Shown here: in pieces, positions 33,635-43,831 of the stretch
Layout of the letters: each line of letters starts with the position of its first letter
How positions within the stretch are numbered: position 1 is the first letter of the stretch
Source of the DNA: Pelagerythrobacter marensis
Lineage (GTDB): Bacteria > Pseudomonadota > Alphaproteobacteria > Sphingomonadales > Sphingomonadaceae
NCBI RefSeq assembly: GCF_036700095.1
Contig: NZ_CP144918.1
Coordinates: 2,791,001 to 2,855,000, forward strand
DNA length: 64,000 nt
Direction: 5' to 3'
The notes under the pieces: model-generated
What the model was told of the DNA's origin: nothing
The model's database searches: none
What the model saw: the letters and a program-made list of their open reading frames with translations, nothing else
Made by a program: the position numbers and the translations under genes

Positions 33635-34531
33635 ATGGAACAGACGCGCGTGACACTGGCAAACGGGATCGAACTCGACACCGTCGATATCGGCCCCAGG
33701 GATGCCCCCGCGCTGATTTTCCTTCACGGTTTTCCCGAAAGCCACCGGACCTGGCGCCATCAGCTGGCCCACCTTTCGGACCGTTTCCGCTGTATCGCGC
33801 CCGATCAGCGCGGCTATCGCGGATCGTCCAAGCCGCAGGAGGTAGAGGCCTACACTCCCGACAAGCTGATCGGCGACATCTTCCTGCTGGCCGATGCGCT
33901 GGGAATCGATCGGTTCACCGTCATCGGGCACGACTGGGGCGGCGCGATCGCCTGGGGAACCGCCCTTGCCGGGCAGGCGAACGGCCGGGTCACCCGCGCT
34001 GTCGTGGCCAATGCGCCGCATCCGGCCATTTTCCAGAAACTGCTCTACACCAACGAGAACCAGCGCAAATCCAGCCAATATATCCGCGGGTTCCGCGACC
34101 CCGCCAACGATGCGCTGGTGCGCGAACACGGGCTGGCCGCGCTCCTGATGCAAGAGGTCAAGTGGGACCGGCCGAGCGAGATGGAACCCGCCGAGCGCGA
34201 GGCTCTGCTACGCGACTGGCAGGATCGCGACGCCGCCTTCGGAATGCTCAACTGGTATCGCGCAAGCCCGGTCGACGTGCCGCCGCTCGACGCGCCCTAC
34301 GAGCTGCCCGAAGGCTGGACCCCGCCGCGCCTGCCCAGGCTGACTATTCCGACGCTGGTGATCTGGGCGATGGACGATCGCGCGCTGCCCCCGGAAAACC
34401 TCGCGGGGATGGACGATCTGATCGAAGATCTGACCCTTGTCGAAGTGCCCGACTGCGGCCACTTCGTCCCCTGGGAAGCGCCTGCGAAGGTCAATGCGGC
34501 GCTGGACGCATTCCTGGCGGACACGAACTGA
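33635..34531 (+). CDS. Epoxide-hydrolase-like alpha/beta hydrolase
   Basis: A 298-residue alpha/beta hydrolase. HGFPE at about 31-35 gives the oxyanion loop of epoxide hydrolases, and GHDWGG carries the nucleophilic aspartate. The late histidine is in DCGHFVPWEAP. The nucleophile being aspartate rather than serine points to epoxide or haloalkane substrates. It is the final gene of the plus-strand run and fits an electrophile-removing pathway with the GSTs. Confidence 0.9.
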   Translation: MEQTRVTLANGIELDTVDIGPRDAPALIFLHGFPESHRTWRHQLAHLSDRFRCIAPDQRGYRGSSKPQEVEAYTPDKLIGDIFLLADALGIDRFTVIGHDWGGAIAWGTALAGQANGRVTRAVVANAPHPAIFQKLLYTNENQRKSSQYIRGFRDPANDALVREHGLAALLMQEVKWDRPSEMEPAEREALLRDWQDRDAAFGMLNWYRASPVDVPPLDAPYELPEGWTPPRLPRLTIPTLVIWAMDDRALPPENLAGMDDLIEDLTLVEVPDCGHFVPWEAPAKVNAALDAFLADTN

Positions 34532-34572
34532 GCTTCCGGCCGCACGGCACCTGCCACCGACAGCGAACGCTG

Positions 34573-34602
34573 GCTCCCCTCCCTCTGCCGAGCAAGGGGA
34601 GC
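34573..34602. terminator. Inverted repeat between convergent hydrolase and TonB-receptor genes
   Basis: GCTCCCCT (34573-34580) and AGGGGAGC (34595-34602) form an 8-bp stem with a 14-nt loop in the 96-bp gap. It may serve both strands as a terminator; no T tract. Confidence 0.45.
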
Positions 34603-34627
34603 TGTGGCGTCGCCTGTGCCAGGAAGA

Positions 34628-37570
34628 TCAGAACGCGACGCGCACGCCGCCGAAGAACTCACGCCCTTCGAGATCGTTCAGAACCGAGGTGAGGTTCTGG
34701 CTTCCACCGGAATTGAGGCCATCCGGCATGAACGGCCCGAGATCGTCGAACACATTGTTGACGCCGGCGTAGATCGAAAATCTCGGGTTATCTCGGAAAG
34801 AATACCGCATGTAAAAGTTATGGTAGTCCTGGCTACCGACTTTGAAATAGGCATTGTCGGTAGGCAGGACGTCGTTGTCGTCGACACCCCCGCTCTGATA
34901 GAGCGTAGTCCAGGTTGCCCGGAAACCGCCGACCGAATAGCCCACTTTGGCGCGGAATTCGTCTTTCGGATGTCCGATCTCGCCCAGATCGACGCCGGTC
35001 TGCGGGCCGGCGATCGACAGGAACGTGAACTCATCCTCGAAATAATGCGCATACCGGACGTCGAAATCGACGGAGCCGGGCAGAAAGCCCAGTTCTGTAC
35101 GATAGTTCGCGGTGACATCGACACCGGACACCTTCACACTGTTCAGGTTCTCTTCCTGATTGACGATCTGCGTGACGCGACCGCTGCTGGCATCGCGGGT
35201 GATGACGCTGCAGAACCGATTGTCGGGGAAATTGGCGTCGCCATAGCAAAGATCGGCGGTTAGCTGAGAGGAAATCGTGCCGATCGCGCCCTTCACCTTG
35301 ATATTGTAGTAATCGACGATCAACGAGAAATTCGGTAAGAACGACGGCGCGATCACGGCGCCGATCGTGAAGGTATCGGCCGTTTCTTCCTTCAGATTCT
35401 GATTGCCCGCATTCGGCCCGCTGATCGAACCGTCGAATTCGAACGCATTGCCGGCATTCTCGGGATCGTTGAAAAACGCCTGGATGCCGGGTTCGGCAAG
35501 GCAGTTTGCGGCGATGGTTGCGGCAGACGCCGTGCTCCCGGGTGCAGGAGTGATCCCGCTGCCATCGGGCATCAGACCGTGGCACGGATCCCTGAGATCG
35601 TCGGCATCGCCGCGAGGCGCGGAAAAGAATTCGGTGATCGTCGGCGCGCGTTGGGATCGCGAATACTGCCCGCGAAAGCGCAAGCCGTCGACGGGCGTGA
35701 AGCTGCCCCCCGCGTTGTAGCTCAAGATGGTTCCGACCGTCGAATAATTCGCAACGCGGCCGGCCAGCTGCAGCGACAGCATATCCCGAATGATCGGGAT
35801 ATCCGCTTCCGCAAACCCTTCGATGACGTCGAACTGGGCCCGGATATCGGGGATTACGGAAGCGGAAGTCAGTTCGAATTCGTTGTCGGCATCGCCGTCC
35901 GTATCCTGCTTTTCCTTGCGATACTCGAATCCGGCGGCGAACTTCACAGGGCCTGCGGGAATTTCGAACAGATCGCCGTTGATCGACCCGCCGGCGGTAT
36001 ACTGTTGCCGGATCTGCTTCAGGAACGAGGTATAGCGAATATAATCGGCCGCAGCGGGCGAGATCGAGTTCGTCCCGAAGATGTTCAGCGGAACGCACCC
36101 ATCCGCGCGCGCTGCCGCGTCGACGCAGCGATATCCGCCGGAGCCGTCCGCTTCGATGTCGAGCGCATTGCGGATGTTAAGGTAATTGACCTCGTTCAGC
36201 GTGGTCTGCCGCTGTTCGAAACGACCGTAAGTGCCATACACTTCCCAGTTGAGCGGCCCGAAGAACCCTTCGGCGCCGGTAATCAGACGCAATGTATCGC
36301 GCTTGTTGATCTTTTCGCGCTTCCCGAGTTCGTTGAACCTGCGCGACCAGCTCACACTGCCCGACCGCGTTTCTTCCACTTCGGGCGGAATGAACGGATG
36401 AGACGCCGGCATCGAACCGATGTCGCCCAACTCGTTGAGTACGCCGACGTCCGTCGTGTTGCTGGCCGTACGCGGAGACGTTTTCGTCCTGGTGTCGACA
36501 GCGGAATAGAACGCGTTGGCGAAGACCGTAACGTTCGGCGTGATATCGAAGGTCCCGCGAAAGGCGCCGTTGACGGATTCGAACTGCGGCGACAGCGTGC
36601 GTCCCGGGCGGAAGTTGTAACCGTCGACATCGGTCACGAAATCCTCCCCATCGGGGCGACCGTCCTGCGGCTGGAGCGACTCGTCGTTGAACCAGACGCC
36701 ATCGACGTTCCAGGCATCGCCGGCCTCGAAGCGGCCGCCGGGCAGGATCGAACTCAGGCCGGGCGCAAAACAGTACCGGCCGCTGTCGTCGCAGCCGGGA
36801 AGATCGGTTTCGTCGTTCCAGCCCCCGACCGTCGGCGCGCGCCATTCCAGGCCGAGGAGCGAACCGGGCCGGGTTTCGTCGGCAATAATCGCGGTTTCCC
36901 GATCGTACGTGGCGCCGATCAGAATATAGCCGCGATCGTCGGCAAATTTCTTGCCCAGCGTCAGGTCGATCGTCGTTTCCCGTTCGCCGGACCGATCCGC
37001 CTTCCCATACCGGACATTGCCCCGGAATCCGTCGAGGTCGTCTTCGAGCAGAATGTTGGCAACGCCGGCAATGGCATCCGAACCATAGATGGCGGATGCA
37101 CCGCCGGTGGTGACTTCGATCGATTTGACGAAACCGGCCGGGATCGTGTCGAGGCTGACGCGTTCGCCGTTGCCGGAATTGGATACCACGCGGCGGCCGT
37201 CGATAAGCACCAGGGTCCGGTCGCTCCCCAGACGACGCAGGTTGATCGTGCTCAAACCGGCATTCTGGGTGCTCAGCGCCGAATTGTCCGGCGTGATGTC
37301 GGCGCTCACGCCCGGAAGCTGCAGGATGATTTCGGCCGTATCGACGGTGCCGACTTCGTCTATATCGCTCCGACCCAGTATTTGCACCGGGATGGCCGCC
37401 GTTTCGTTCGACCGGCGGATGCGCGACCCCGTTACGACGATGGTGTTGTCACGCCCGGCAGCGGCCGAACTCTCCGCCGAATCCTGCGCCATTGCAGGGA
37501 CGGCCGGAAGGCTCAGTGGAACGGCTGCGAGGATCGACGTGGCGAGCAGTTTCTTGCGCGGATTTATCAC
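34628..37570 (-). CDS. TonB-dependent receptor (980 aa)
   Basis: An outer-membrane receptor of about 980 residues. The signal peptide is KKLLATSILAAVPLSLPAV-type, followed by a TonB-box-like TIVVTGSRI and a plug domain with LPGVSADITPDN, RRLGSDRTLVLIDGRRV and the family GGASAIYGSDAIAGVANILL. The barrel ends in EFFGGVRVAF with the terminal phenylalanine. The GTG at 37570 is chosen because AAGGAA precedes it and it gives a proper signal peptide; the frame extends 90 bp further. The ligand is unknown; the plug resembles receptors for plant-derived or peptide substrates. Confidence 0.93.
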   Translation of the reverse strand: MINPRKKLLATSILAAVPLSLPAVPAMAQDSAESSAAAGRDNTIVVTGSRIRRSNETAAIPVQILGRSDIDEVGTVDTAEIILQLPGVSADITPDNSALSTQNAGLSTINLRRLGSDRTLVLIDGRRVVSNSGNGERVSLDTIPAGFVKSIEVTTGGASAIYGSDAIAGVANILLEDDLDGFRGNVRYGKADRSGERETTIDLTLGKKFADDRGYILIGATYDRETAIIADETRPGSLLGLEWRAPTVGGWNDETDLPGCDDSGRYCFAPGLSSILPGGRFEAGDAWNVDGVWFNDESLQPQDGRPDGEDFVTDVDGYNFRPGRTLSPQFESVNGAFRGTFDITPNVTVFANAFYSAVDTRTKTSPRTASNTTDVGVLNELGDIGSMPASHPFIPPEVEETRSGSVSWSRRFNELGKREKINKRDTLRLITGAEGFFGPLNWEVYGTYGRFEQRQTTLNEVNYLNIRNALDIEADGSGGYRCVDAAARADGCVPLNIFGTNSISPAAADYIRYTSFLKQIRQQYTAGGSINGDLFEIPAGPVKFAAGFEYRKEKQDTDGDADNEFELTSASVIPDIRAQFDVIEGFAEADIPIIRDMLSLQLAGRVANYSTVGTILSYNAGGSFTPVDGLRFRGQYSRSQRAPTITEFFSAPRGDADDLRDPCHGLMPDGSGITPAPGSTASAATIAANCLAEPGIQAFFNDPENAGNAFEFDGSISGPNAGNQNLKEETADTFTIGAVIAPSFLPNFSLIVDYYNIKVKGAIGTISSQLTADLCYGDANFPDNRFCSVITRDASSGRVTQIVNQEENLNSVKVSGVDVTANYRTELGFLPGSVDFDVRYAHYFEDEFTFLSIAGPQTGVDLGEIGHPKDEFRAKVGYSVGGFRATWTTLYQSGGVDDNDVLPTDNAYFKVGSQDYHNFYMRYSFRDNPRFSIYAGVNNVFDDLGPFMPDGLNSGGSQNLTSVLNDLEGREFFGGVRVAF

Positions 37571-37939
37571 TGGTGCGTTTCCTTGAAGGCTATGAAACGG
37601 GATGATTATCCGGCTATCCGAGTGGCTATCCGATGTGAAGCTTTCACAAACTTTGGCCATAAGATACTGTTATTATGTTATTTCTCGTGAGCCCTAAACT
37701 CGGGTTTGTTTCTTTGTTGCGAAATGGAGACACTTTTCCTGCACGCAGCCGCAGATCGGCACGACGGCGATAACGCACAGGAATAGTGGCATGAACAAGC
37801 GTTATGCTTCGGCGGCCTCTCGGCATTGCCTTCGCAGTTCGGGACCTGCAGATGGCTTGCCTGCACTGCCCCACGCCAAGCCGAGAGAGGCCGAGAATTG
37901 ACCGTTCACACCCCCGCCGGCCCTGCCCGCCTCCACCGC
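37571..37939. other. Divergent intergenic region between TonB receptor and serine hydrolase
   Basis: No gene is seen. It is locally AT-rich around 37660-37720 and is the probable promoter region for the receptor. GGCTATCCGA occurs twice, at 37612-37621 and 37624-37633, close upstream of the receptor start. An imperfect ATGATTATCC run nearby at 37602-37611 faintly recalls a Fur half-site but is not convincing. Confidence 0.5.
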
Positions 37940-39337
37940 ATGGTGAAAACCCTGGCGCTGATCCTGCCGCTCGCAATGGCGGGTGCGAGCGCACAGGCCA
38001 GCGAAGCGGCAATGCGCCAGGCCATCGCCGATCCCTTGCATCGGGCAGCCCCCGGCTGCGTCGCTGGTCGTTTCGAAGAGGGGCGTCTCGTGCAGTTCGC
38101 CGCCGCGGGATTTGCCGACATCGACAAGGGCCGGCCGCTCGGCCGCGACACGCTGTTCTACGGTGCCTCGCTGTCCAAGCAGTTTACCGCGCTGGCCGCG
38201 GCCACGCTGATTGCGGACGGCAAGCTCGCCCTCGACGACGATGTGCGGCGCTATCTGCCCGAACTGCCGCGCTATCGCGCGCCGATAACGGTGGCCATGC
38301 TCATGCACCACACCTCGGGCATTCGGGATTCGCTGGGCCTCCTGCGCATGGCCGGGATGAGCGACGTCGGCCGGGCCTCGAAGCAGGAGGCACTCCAGCT
38401 GCTGTTCCGACAGACTGACACCGCCTTCGTACCCGGAACCCGCTACGACTATTCCAACGGCGGTTACCTGCTGCTTGCCGAGATCGTCGAGCGTGTCTCC
38501 GGCATGTCGTTCGCCGAATATGCGCATCGGGCGATCTTCGCACCGCTGGGCATGCCCAATGCCTATTTCCTCGACGACGCCAGCCCCCGCCCGGGAACTT
38601 TTGCGCATGGTTATATGCCGGCGGACACGGCTGACGGGGCCGAGGGCGGAAGGTTCGTTCGGCGCGACACCTTTCCGCGCTTCAGCGGGTCGGGCGGATT
38701 GATGCTCTCGATGGCGGACCTCGAGCGTTACGAAGCCGACATCGAGCACGGTCACCGCGTTTTCACACCCGAAGTCGCCCGGATTCTCCTGACGCCGGGG
38801 CGCTACAGCGATGGCAGGGAGGTCGATGACGGCCGGGGGCTGAGCTATGGCGGCGGGCTGCACATAGGGCGCAAGGGTGGCCGGCGCGTGGTCAGGCACG
38901 GCGGTTCGGCCGAGGCCTTGAAGCATGCCTACCTGCGCCTGCCCGATACCCGCCAGGCCTTTGCAGTGCTGTGCAACCGGGGCGACTGGAAGGCAAGCGA
39001 CAGGCTGGCGCGGGTCATGGCCGCCAGCGGCGTGCCGGCACCGGGCCTGCCCGACGCGCAACCGGTAGGACTGTTCCATTCCCCCGAACTGGACGCAGAT
39101 TACCGCATCACCGCCGACGGCGCCGGATTGACCGTGCAAGTGACTTCGCCGCTGGTGGAGGAAGCGCAGATCCTTCGTTTCGCGCCCAAAGACGACGGCG
39201 CCTATCATAGCGGAGCGACAACGATCGCGCCGACCGGCGATCCCGCGCGCATAATCGTCAGCCGCGGCGGCTCGGGACCGATTGCCTTTACCCGCGTGCC
39301 GGCAGGGCCGGCAGGGAACGAATCTTCTGCGCCATAG
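37940..39337 (+). CDS. Secreted serine hydrolase (class C beta-lactamase/esterase family)
   Basis: A 465-residue protein with signal peptide VKTLALILPLAMAGASAQA. Class C beta-lactamase-like motifs are S-x-x-K (YGASLSKQFTAL), Y-x-N (YDYSNGGYLLLAEI) and H-G-G (VRHGGSAEA). Such proteins include D-aminopeptidases and esterases as well as lactamases, so the substrate is open. The ATG at 37940 lacks a good ribosome site; a TTG at 37898 in the same frame has GAGAGG behind it and would extend the N-terminus by 14 residues. Confidence 0.82.
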   Translation: MVKTLALILPLAMAGASAQASEAAMRQAIADPLHRAAPGCVAGRFEEGRLVQFAAAGFADIDKGRPLGRDTLFYGASLSKQFTALAAATLIADGKLALDDDVRRYLPELPRYRAPITVAMLMHHTSGIRDSLGLLRMAGMSDVGRASKQEALQLLFRQTDTAFVPGTRYDYSNGGYLLLAEIVERVSGMSFAEYAHRAIFAPLGMPNAYFLDDASPRPGTFAHGYMPADTADGAEGGRFVRRDTFPRFSGSGGLMLSMADLERYEADIEHGHRVFTPEVARILLTPGRYSDGREVDDGRGLSYGGGLHIGRKGGRRVVRHGGSAEALKHAYLRLPDTRQAFAVLCNRGDWKASDRLARVMAASGVPAPGLPDAQPVGLFHSPELDADYRITADGAGLTVQVTSPLVEEAQILRFAPKDDGAYHSGATTIAPTGDPARIIVSRGGSGPIAFTRVPAGPAGNESSAP

Positions 39338-39395
39338 ACTTCGCCGCGCGCCCTACTCGTATCCTTGAAGATCGTGAAAGGAGGCAATCCGGGCA

Positions 39396-40481
39396 CTATT
39401 CAGAGGTATTTCCCAGCCACTCCACCCATGCGCCATGCGGATGCGCAGTGGCGAGCAAAGTCCAGTTCGCCGGCCCGGGCCAATAACGCACGCGCAGTTC
39501 GTGGGCGAACGTCTCGCGGTTGGTCTCCAGCATGATCCACGCGAGCGGTTCGTCGGCCGTGGCCGCCTCGCCCGCTCGCTCCATGGCCTGCACGATCCTC
39601 TCGCGCGACGGTTCGGGGACATATTGCCACACGATCGAGTGGAACAGCGCGCGCGTTACGCCCGCGACCTGCGGCTCGGACAGCACCGCCTCCACCCAGT
39701 CGGCCGCACCCATCCGGTCGAGTTCGGGCGCACGCTCGCACGCCAGCCGGGCGGCGCAGTCGATCCGGCCCATCCGCTCGCGCGCTTCGGGCCAGACATA
39801 GCTTTTCAGCCGCAGCACGGTGTCGGGATCGCGCAAGTCCATCGGCTTGAGGTCGCAACCGCGGATGCCATCGATCCGCACCGGATCGGCGGGCGGCGGC
39901 GGCCCGCGCCATTCGGGCGCAAGGCGCATCGGCGAATCCGCCGGCCCTGCGGCCACACCGCCCAGGTCGAAGCGAAACCGTTCCATCATCGTGTTGATGC
40001 CCGCGCTGGCGCCGATCTCGTTCATTTCGAAGCGCGGGCCGAGCCGGCCCGACAGCCACAGCAGGCCCGCCATGATGCTGGCCGAACGGCCCGCCTCGTT
40101 GGTCTGCGGCGGATGGTCGAGCCAGGGGAGCAGGAGATGATCGTATGTCTCGACCAGGCCGGACACCAGTTCGTCCACCGCGCCCTGGTCGGTCGTCAGC
40201 CCGGCATAGACCGGCTCGAGCCGTTTGTCGGCCCCGCTCAGCAGCAGGTAATGCAGCCCGCCCGCGATCCGGAGCGGCATCGCGTCCTCCAGCACCAGTC
40301 CGTGCCAGTTGGCCATCCGGCGGCCCACCGCGGTTTCGGTTTCGAGCACGGCCAGCATCGCGCGGATGACCCGCGCCGTGCCCGGCGCCCCGGCCTTTTC
40401 GGCGTGCTGCGCCTGCCACTCGATCCCGGCGGGAACCGAGCGCGTATGCATGATCGCGTGCGGACTTTCCGCCATGTCCAT
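39396..40481 (-). CDS. DUF2332 family protein
   Basis: A 361-residue DUF2332 protein. The GLLWLSGRL then [19 protein letters not shown] region is characteristic, with a glycine-rich loop resembling a SAM-methyltransferase motif [23 protein letters not shown] and a tryptophan-rich C-terminus ([18 protein letters not shown]) complete the pattern. Function is unknown. It is divergent from hisG across a 38-bp gap, so promoters overlap. Confidence 0.88.
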   Translation of the reverse strand: MDMAESPHAIMHTRSVPAGIEWQAQHAEKAGAPGTARVIRAMLAVLETETAVGRRMANWHGLVLEDAMPLRIAGGLHYLLLSGADKRLEPVYAGLTTDQGAVDELVSGLVETYDHLLLPWLDHPPQTNEAGRSASIMAGLLWLSGRLGPRFEMNEIGASAGINTMMERFRFDLGGVAAGPADSPMRLAPEWRGPPPPADPVRIDGIRGCDLKPMDLRDPDTVLRLKSYVWPEARERMGRIDCAARLACERAPELDRMGAADWVEAVLSEPQVAGVTRALFHSIVWQYVPEPSRERIVQAMERAGEAATADEPLAWIMLETNRETFAHELRVRYWPGPANWTLLATAHPHGAWVEWLGNTSE

Positions 40482-40519
40482 TGCCCTTTCCGCGCCCCTT
40501 GCCTAAGTGCCGCGGCGCA

Positions 40520-41176
40520 ATGGCAACACCGCTGACCTTCGCCATCCCCAAGGGGCGCATTCTCGAAGAGGCTCTGCCCGTGATGGAACGTGCCGGCGTC
40601 GTGCCGGAAGAGGCGTTCCATGACAAGGGCAACCGCAGCCTCACATTCGCCACTACGCGGGAAGACCTGCGCCTGATCCGGGTCCGTGCATTCGATGTCG
40701 CCACTTTCGTCGCGCACGGCGCGGCGCAGGCGGGCATCGTGGGGTCGGACGTGATCGAGGAATTCGACTATTCCGATCTCTACGCGCCGGTCGATCTCGC
40801 CATCGGGCACTGCCGATTGTCGCTCGCGGCGCCGGCCGAGGTGCCCGAGGCAGGGGCCGGCGCGAGCCACATGCGCGTGGCCACGAAGTATCCGAACCTG
40901 ACCCGTCGCTGGTTCGAACGACAGGGCATCCAGGCCGAGTGCGTGAAGCTCAACGGCGCGATGGAGATCGCGCCCGCCCTGGGCCTTGCCCGACGGATCG
41001 TCGATCTCGTGTCCACCGGCCGCACGCTGGCGGAAAACGGGCTGGAGGAACGCGACGTGATCATGCAGGTTTCCGCCCGCCTGATCGTCAATCGCGCGGC
41101 GCTCAAGACGGACCCGCGCGTGGGCGAACTGGTCGAACGTTTCCGCGCGATCGCAAACGGCTCCGAGGCGGCCTGA
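40520..41176 (+). CDS. hisG: ATP phosphoribosyltransferase, short form
   Basis: A 218-residue HisG, first enzyme of histidine synthesis. Signatures are [25 protein letters not shown] and the PRPP-binding segment [19 protein letters not shown]. The length corresponds to the short HisG class that lacks the C-terminal regulatory domain and normally needs HisZ. No hisZ is seen in the window. The ATG at 40520 gives the standard N-terminus. The stop overlaps hisD by one base. Confidence 0.95.
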   Translation: MATPLTFAIPKGRILEEALPVMERAGVVPEEAFHDKGNRSLTFATTREDLRLIRVRAFDVATFVAHGAAQAGIVGSDVIEEFDYSDLYAPVDLAIGHCRLSLAAPAEVPEAGAGASHMRVATKYPNLTRRWFERQGIQAECVKLNGAMEIAPALGLARRIVDLVSTGRTLAENGLEERDVIMQVSARLIVNRAALKTDPRVGELVERFRAIANGSEAA

Positions 41177-42465
41177 TGCGGCGCCTTTCGATCGCAGAGC
41201 CGGGATTCGAAACCGCCTTTGCCCGGCTGGTCGACGGCCGGCGCGAAAGCGACATCGCGGTGTCGCAGGATGTCGCCACAATCGTCGAGCGCGTCCGGCG
41301 CAAGGGCGATGCGGCGCTGGCGGAATATACCCGGCGGTTCGACAAGCATGATCTCGTCGACGATGGCGACTGGCGCATCGCGCCCGGGGCCTGCCAGGCG
41401 GCTTACGAACACCTGACCCCGCAGCTGCGCGAGGCGCTGGACCTCGCCGCACGCCGGATTGAAGCTTACCACCGCGATCAGTTGCCGTCCGATCGCGATT
41501 TTACCGACGACGCCGGGGTCCGCCTGGGCGCGCGCTGGCAGCCGGTCGATGCCGCGGGCCTCTACGTGCCCGGCGGCCGCGCGGCCTACCCCTCCTCGCT
41601 GCTGATGAATGCCATTCCCGCGCGCGTCGCCGGGGTCGGACGGCTGGTGGTGGTCACTCCCACGCGCGGGGGCGAGAGCAATCCGCTGGTACTCGCCGCG
41701 GCCCATCTCGCCGGCGTGGACGAGATCTGGCGCATCGGCGGGGCGCAGGCGATCGCGGCGCTGGCCTATGGCACCGAACGGATCGCGCGGGTCGATGTCG
41801 TGACAGGCCCGGGCAATGCCTGGGTGGCGGAGGCCAAGCGCCAGCTTTACGGCGTGGTCGGGATCGACATGGTTGCCGGGCCGAGCGAGATCCTGGTGAT
41901 CGCCGACGGCGACAACGACCCCGACTGGATCGCCGCCGACCTGCTGAGCCAGGCGGAGCACGATCCCACCTCGCAATCCATCCTCATCACCGACGACGCC
42001 GCCTTCGCCGATCAGGTGGAGGACCGCATCGATATCCAGTGCGCCATGCTGGCGACTCGCGCCACCGCGCAGGCGAGCTGGCGCGACAACGGTGTGATAA
42101 TCTTGGTCGAATCGCTCGACCAGGCCGTCCCGCTGGCCAACCGGCTCGCGGCCGAGCACGTCGAGCTGGCAGTGGCCGATCCCGGCGCCCTGTTCGCGGG
42201 CCTGCGCCACGCGGGCAGCGTCTTCCTGGGCCGCCATACGCCGGAGGCCGTGGGCGACTATGTCGCCGGGCCCAACCACGTTCTGCCCACCGGGCGCCGC
42301 GCGCGCTTCGCCAGCGGCCTGTCGGTGCTCGATTTCATGAAGCGCACAAGTTTCATCGAGCTCGATCCCGCTTCGCTCGCCGCCATCGGCCCTGCTGCGG
42401 TTGCGCTGGCCGAGGCCGAAGGGCTACCGGCGCATGCCAATTCGGTTTCCATGAGGCTCAAATGA
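41176..42465 (+). CDS. hisD: Histidinol dehydrogenase
   Basis: A 429-residue HisD that oxidises histidinol to histidine in two NAD-linked steps. Visible features are VPGGRAAYPSSLLMNAIPA, GGAQAIAALAYGTE, VTGPGNAWVAEAKRQLYG and DMVAGPSEILVIAD, then the zinc-binding AEHDPTSQS and GPNHVLPTGRRARFASGLSV near the C-terminus. It is coupled to hisG upstream and to nusB downstream by stop-start overlap. Confidence 0.96.
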   Translation: MRRLSIAEPGFETAFARLVDGRRESDIAVSQDVATIVERVRRKGDAALAEYTRRFDKHDLVDDGDWRIAPGACQAAYEHLTPQLREALDLAARRIEAYHRDQLPSDRDFTDDAGVRLGARWQPVDAAGLYVPGGRAAYPSSLLMNAIPARVAGVGRLVVVTPTRGGESNPLVLAAAHLAGVDEIWRIGGAQAIAALAYGTERIARVDVVTGPGNAWVAEAKRQLYGVVGIDMVAGPSEILVIADGDNDPDWIAADLLSQAEHDPTSQSILITDDAAFADQVEDRIDIQCAMLATRATAQASWRDNGVIILVESLDQAVPLANRLAAEHVELAVADPGALFAGLRHAGSVFLGRHTPEAVGDYVAGPNHVLPTGRRARFASGLSVLDFMKRTSFIELDPASLAAIGPAAVALAEAEGLPAHANSVSMRLK

Positions 42466-42920
42466 CATCCGCCCCTTCGCCCCGGCGCTCGATCGCGCGT
42501 TCGGCCGCGCGCCTTGCAGCCGTTCAGGCGCTGTACCAGCGCGAGATGGAGCGCACCGCCCTCGCCCGCCTGCTCGACGAATTTCACCAGCACCGGCTCG
42601 GCGCGGTGATCGAGGACGAGCACTATGCCGAGGCCGAAGTCGCCTTCTTCGACGATGTCGTATCGGGCGTGGATGCGCGGTGCGACGAGATCGACCTGCT
42701 GCTGAGCGAAAGGCTGGCCAAGGGGTGGAACCTCGCGCGGCTGGACAAGACGATGCTGCAGATCCTGCGCGCCGGAACCTACGAACTGCTCGCGCGGGCG
42801 GACGTGCCCGTCGGCACCGCGATCAGCGAATATGTCGACGTCGCCAAGGCCTTCTTCGACGACCGCGAGGCCAAGTTCGTCAACGGCATCCTCGACGCGG
42901 TGGCCAGGCAGGTGCGGTGA
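42462..42920 (+). CDS. nusB: Transcription antitermination factor NusB
   Basis: A 152-residue NusB. The first 30 residues hold the arginine-rich RNA-contact patch (RRSIARSAARLAAVQALYQ), and the C-terminal part has LDKTMLQILRAGTYELL, VPVGTAISEYVDVAKAFFD and KFVNGILDAVA, all conserved. NusB with NusE binds boxA RNA during rRNA transcription. Both ends overlap neighbours (hisD and thiL). Confidence 0.95.
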   Translation: MTSAPSPRRSIARSAARLAAVQALYQREMERTALARLLDEFHQHRLGAVIEDEHYAEAEVAFFDDVVSGVDARCDEIDLLLSERLAKGWNLARLDKTMLQILRAGTYELLARADVPVGTAISEYVDVAKAFFDDREAKFVNGILDAVARQVR

Positions 42921-43792
42921 GCGGCGAGCTCGATCTGATCGAGCGCCTGCGCGCCCTCCCGCTGCATCCGGGGGCGCGAAACCTGGACGACGATGCCGCC
43001 GTGCTCCAGATCGGCGGCGAAACCCTGGTGCTGACGCACGACATGCTGATCGAAGGTGTGCATACCGCGCCGGGCCAGGACGCGGCCGACGTGGCGTGGA
43101 AACTGGTCGCGACCAACCTTTCCGACCTCGCCGCCAAAGGCGCGCGGCCCGTCGGCGTGCTGATCGGCTTCACCCGCGGAGGGGACGACGACCGGTTCGT
43201 CGCGGGGCTGGAGGAGGCCCTGTCGCATTTTGCCGTCCCGCTGCTGGGGGGCGACACCGTTGCAGGCGGGCCGCCGCGCAGTCACGGTCTCACCGCGATC
43301 GGCCGGGCAACGCATGTCCCGGTGCCTGCGCGCAGCGGCGCGCGACCGGGCGATGCGGTCTGGGTTACCGGCATCCTGGGCGCCGCACTGGCCGGGTACG
43401 AGGCCTTTCTGGCCGGCGACCGGCCGCGCGCCGACGCCTATCTGCGCCCTCGCCCCCTTGTCGAAGAGGGCATCGCGCTCGCCCCGGTGGCGACCGCGAT
43501 GATGGACGTTTCCGACGGCTTGTTGCTCGACGCCTGGCGCATGGCGCGCGCCAGCGGGGCCAGCTTCGCGCTGGACAGCGCAGCGGCACCTGTCGCGCTG
43601 CCCGAGGGGCGCCGGGACGAGGCCCTGCGCTGGGGCGACGATTACCAATTGCTCTTCACCCTGCCCGCCGGGATCGCCCCGCCCCTTCGCGCGACCCGTA
43701 TCGGTGCGGTGACGCGGCGCGAAGGCGATGCGGCGCTGATTCTCGACGGGGAGTCGATCGAATCACCCGACGGACTCGGCTACAACCATTAG
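42917..43792 (+). CDS. thiL: Thiamine-monophosphate kinase
   Basis: A 291-residue ThiL that phosphorylates thiamine monophosphate to the diphosphate. Motifs are LDDDAAVLQIGGE (metal), THDMLIEGVHTAP, WKLVATNLSDLAAKGARP, LLGGDTVAG and MMDVSDGLLLDAWRMA. It starts with GTG overlapping the nusB stop (GTGA); nusB-thiL is a common pair. Confidence 0.95.
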   Translation: MSGELDLIERLRALPLHPGARNLDDDAAVLQIGGETLVLTHDMLIEGVHTAPGQDAADVAWKLVATNLSDLAAKGARPVGVLIGFTRGGDDDRFVAGLEEALSHFAVPLLGGDTVAGGPPRSHGLTAIGRATHVPVPARSGARPGDAVWVTGILGAALAGYEAFLAGDRPRADAYLRPRPLVEEGIALAPVATAMMDVSDGLLLDAWRMARASGASFALDSAAAPVALPEGRRDEALRWGDDYQLLFTLPAGIAPPLRATRIGAVTRREGDAALILDGESIESPDGLGYNH

Positions 43793-43831
43793 GGTCGTTT
43801 TCAGCAAGGCCGAAGCGGCTCCGGCCCGCGC

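Noticed and set aside
37602-37633. Fur box upstream of the first TonB receptor
   Set aside because: Only a half-site-like ATGATTATCC is seen; the full dyad consensus is not matched.
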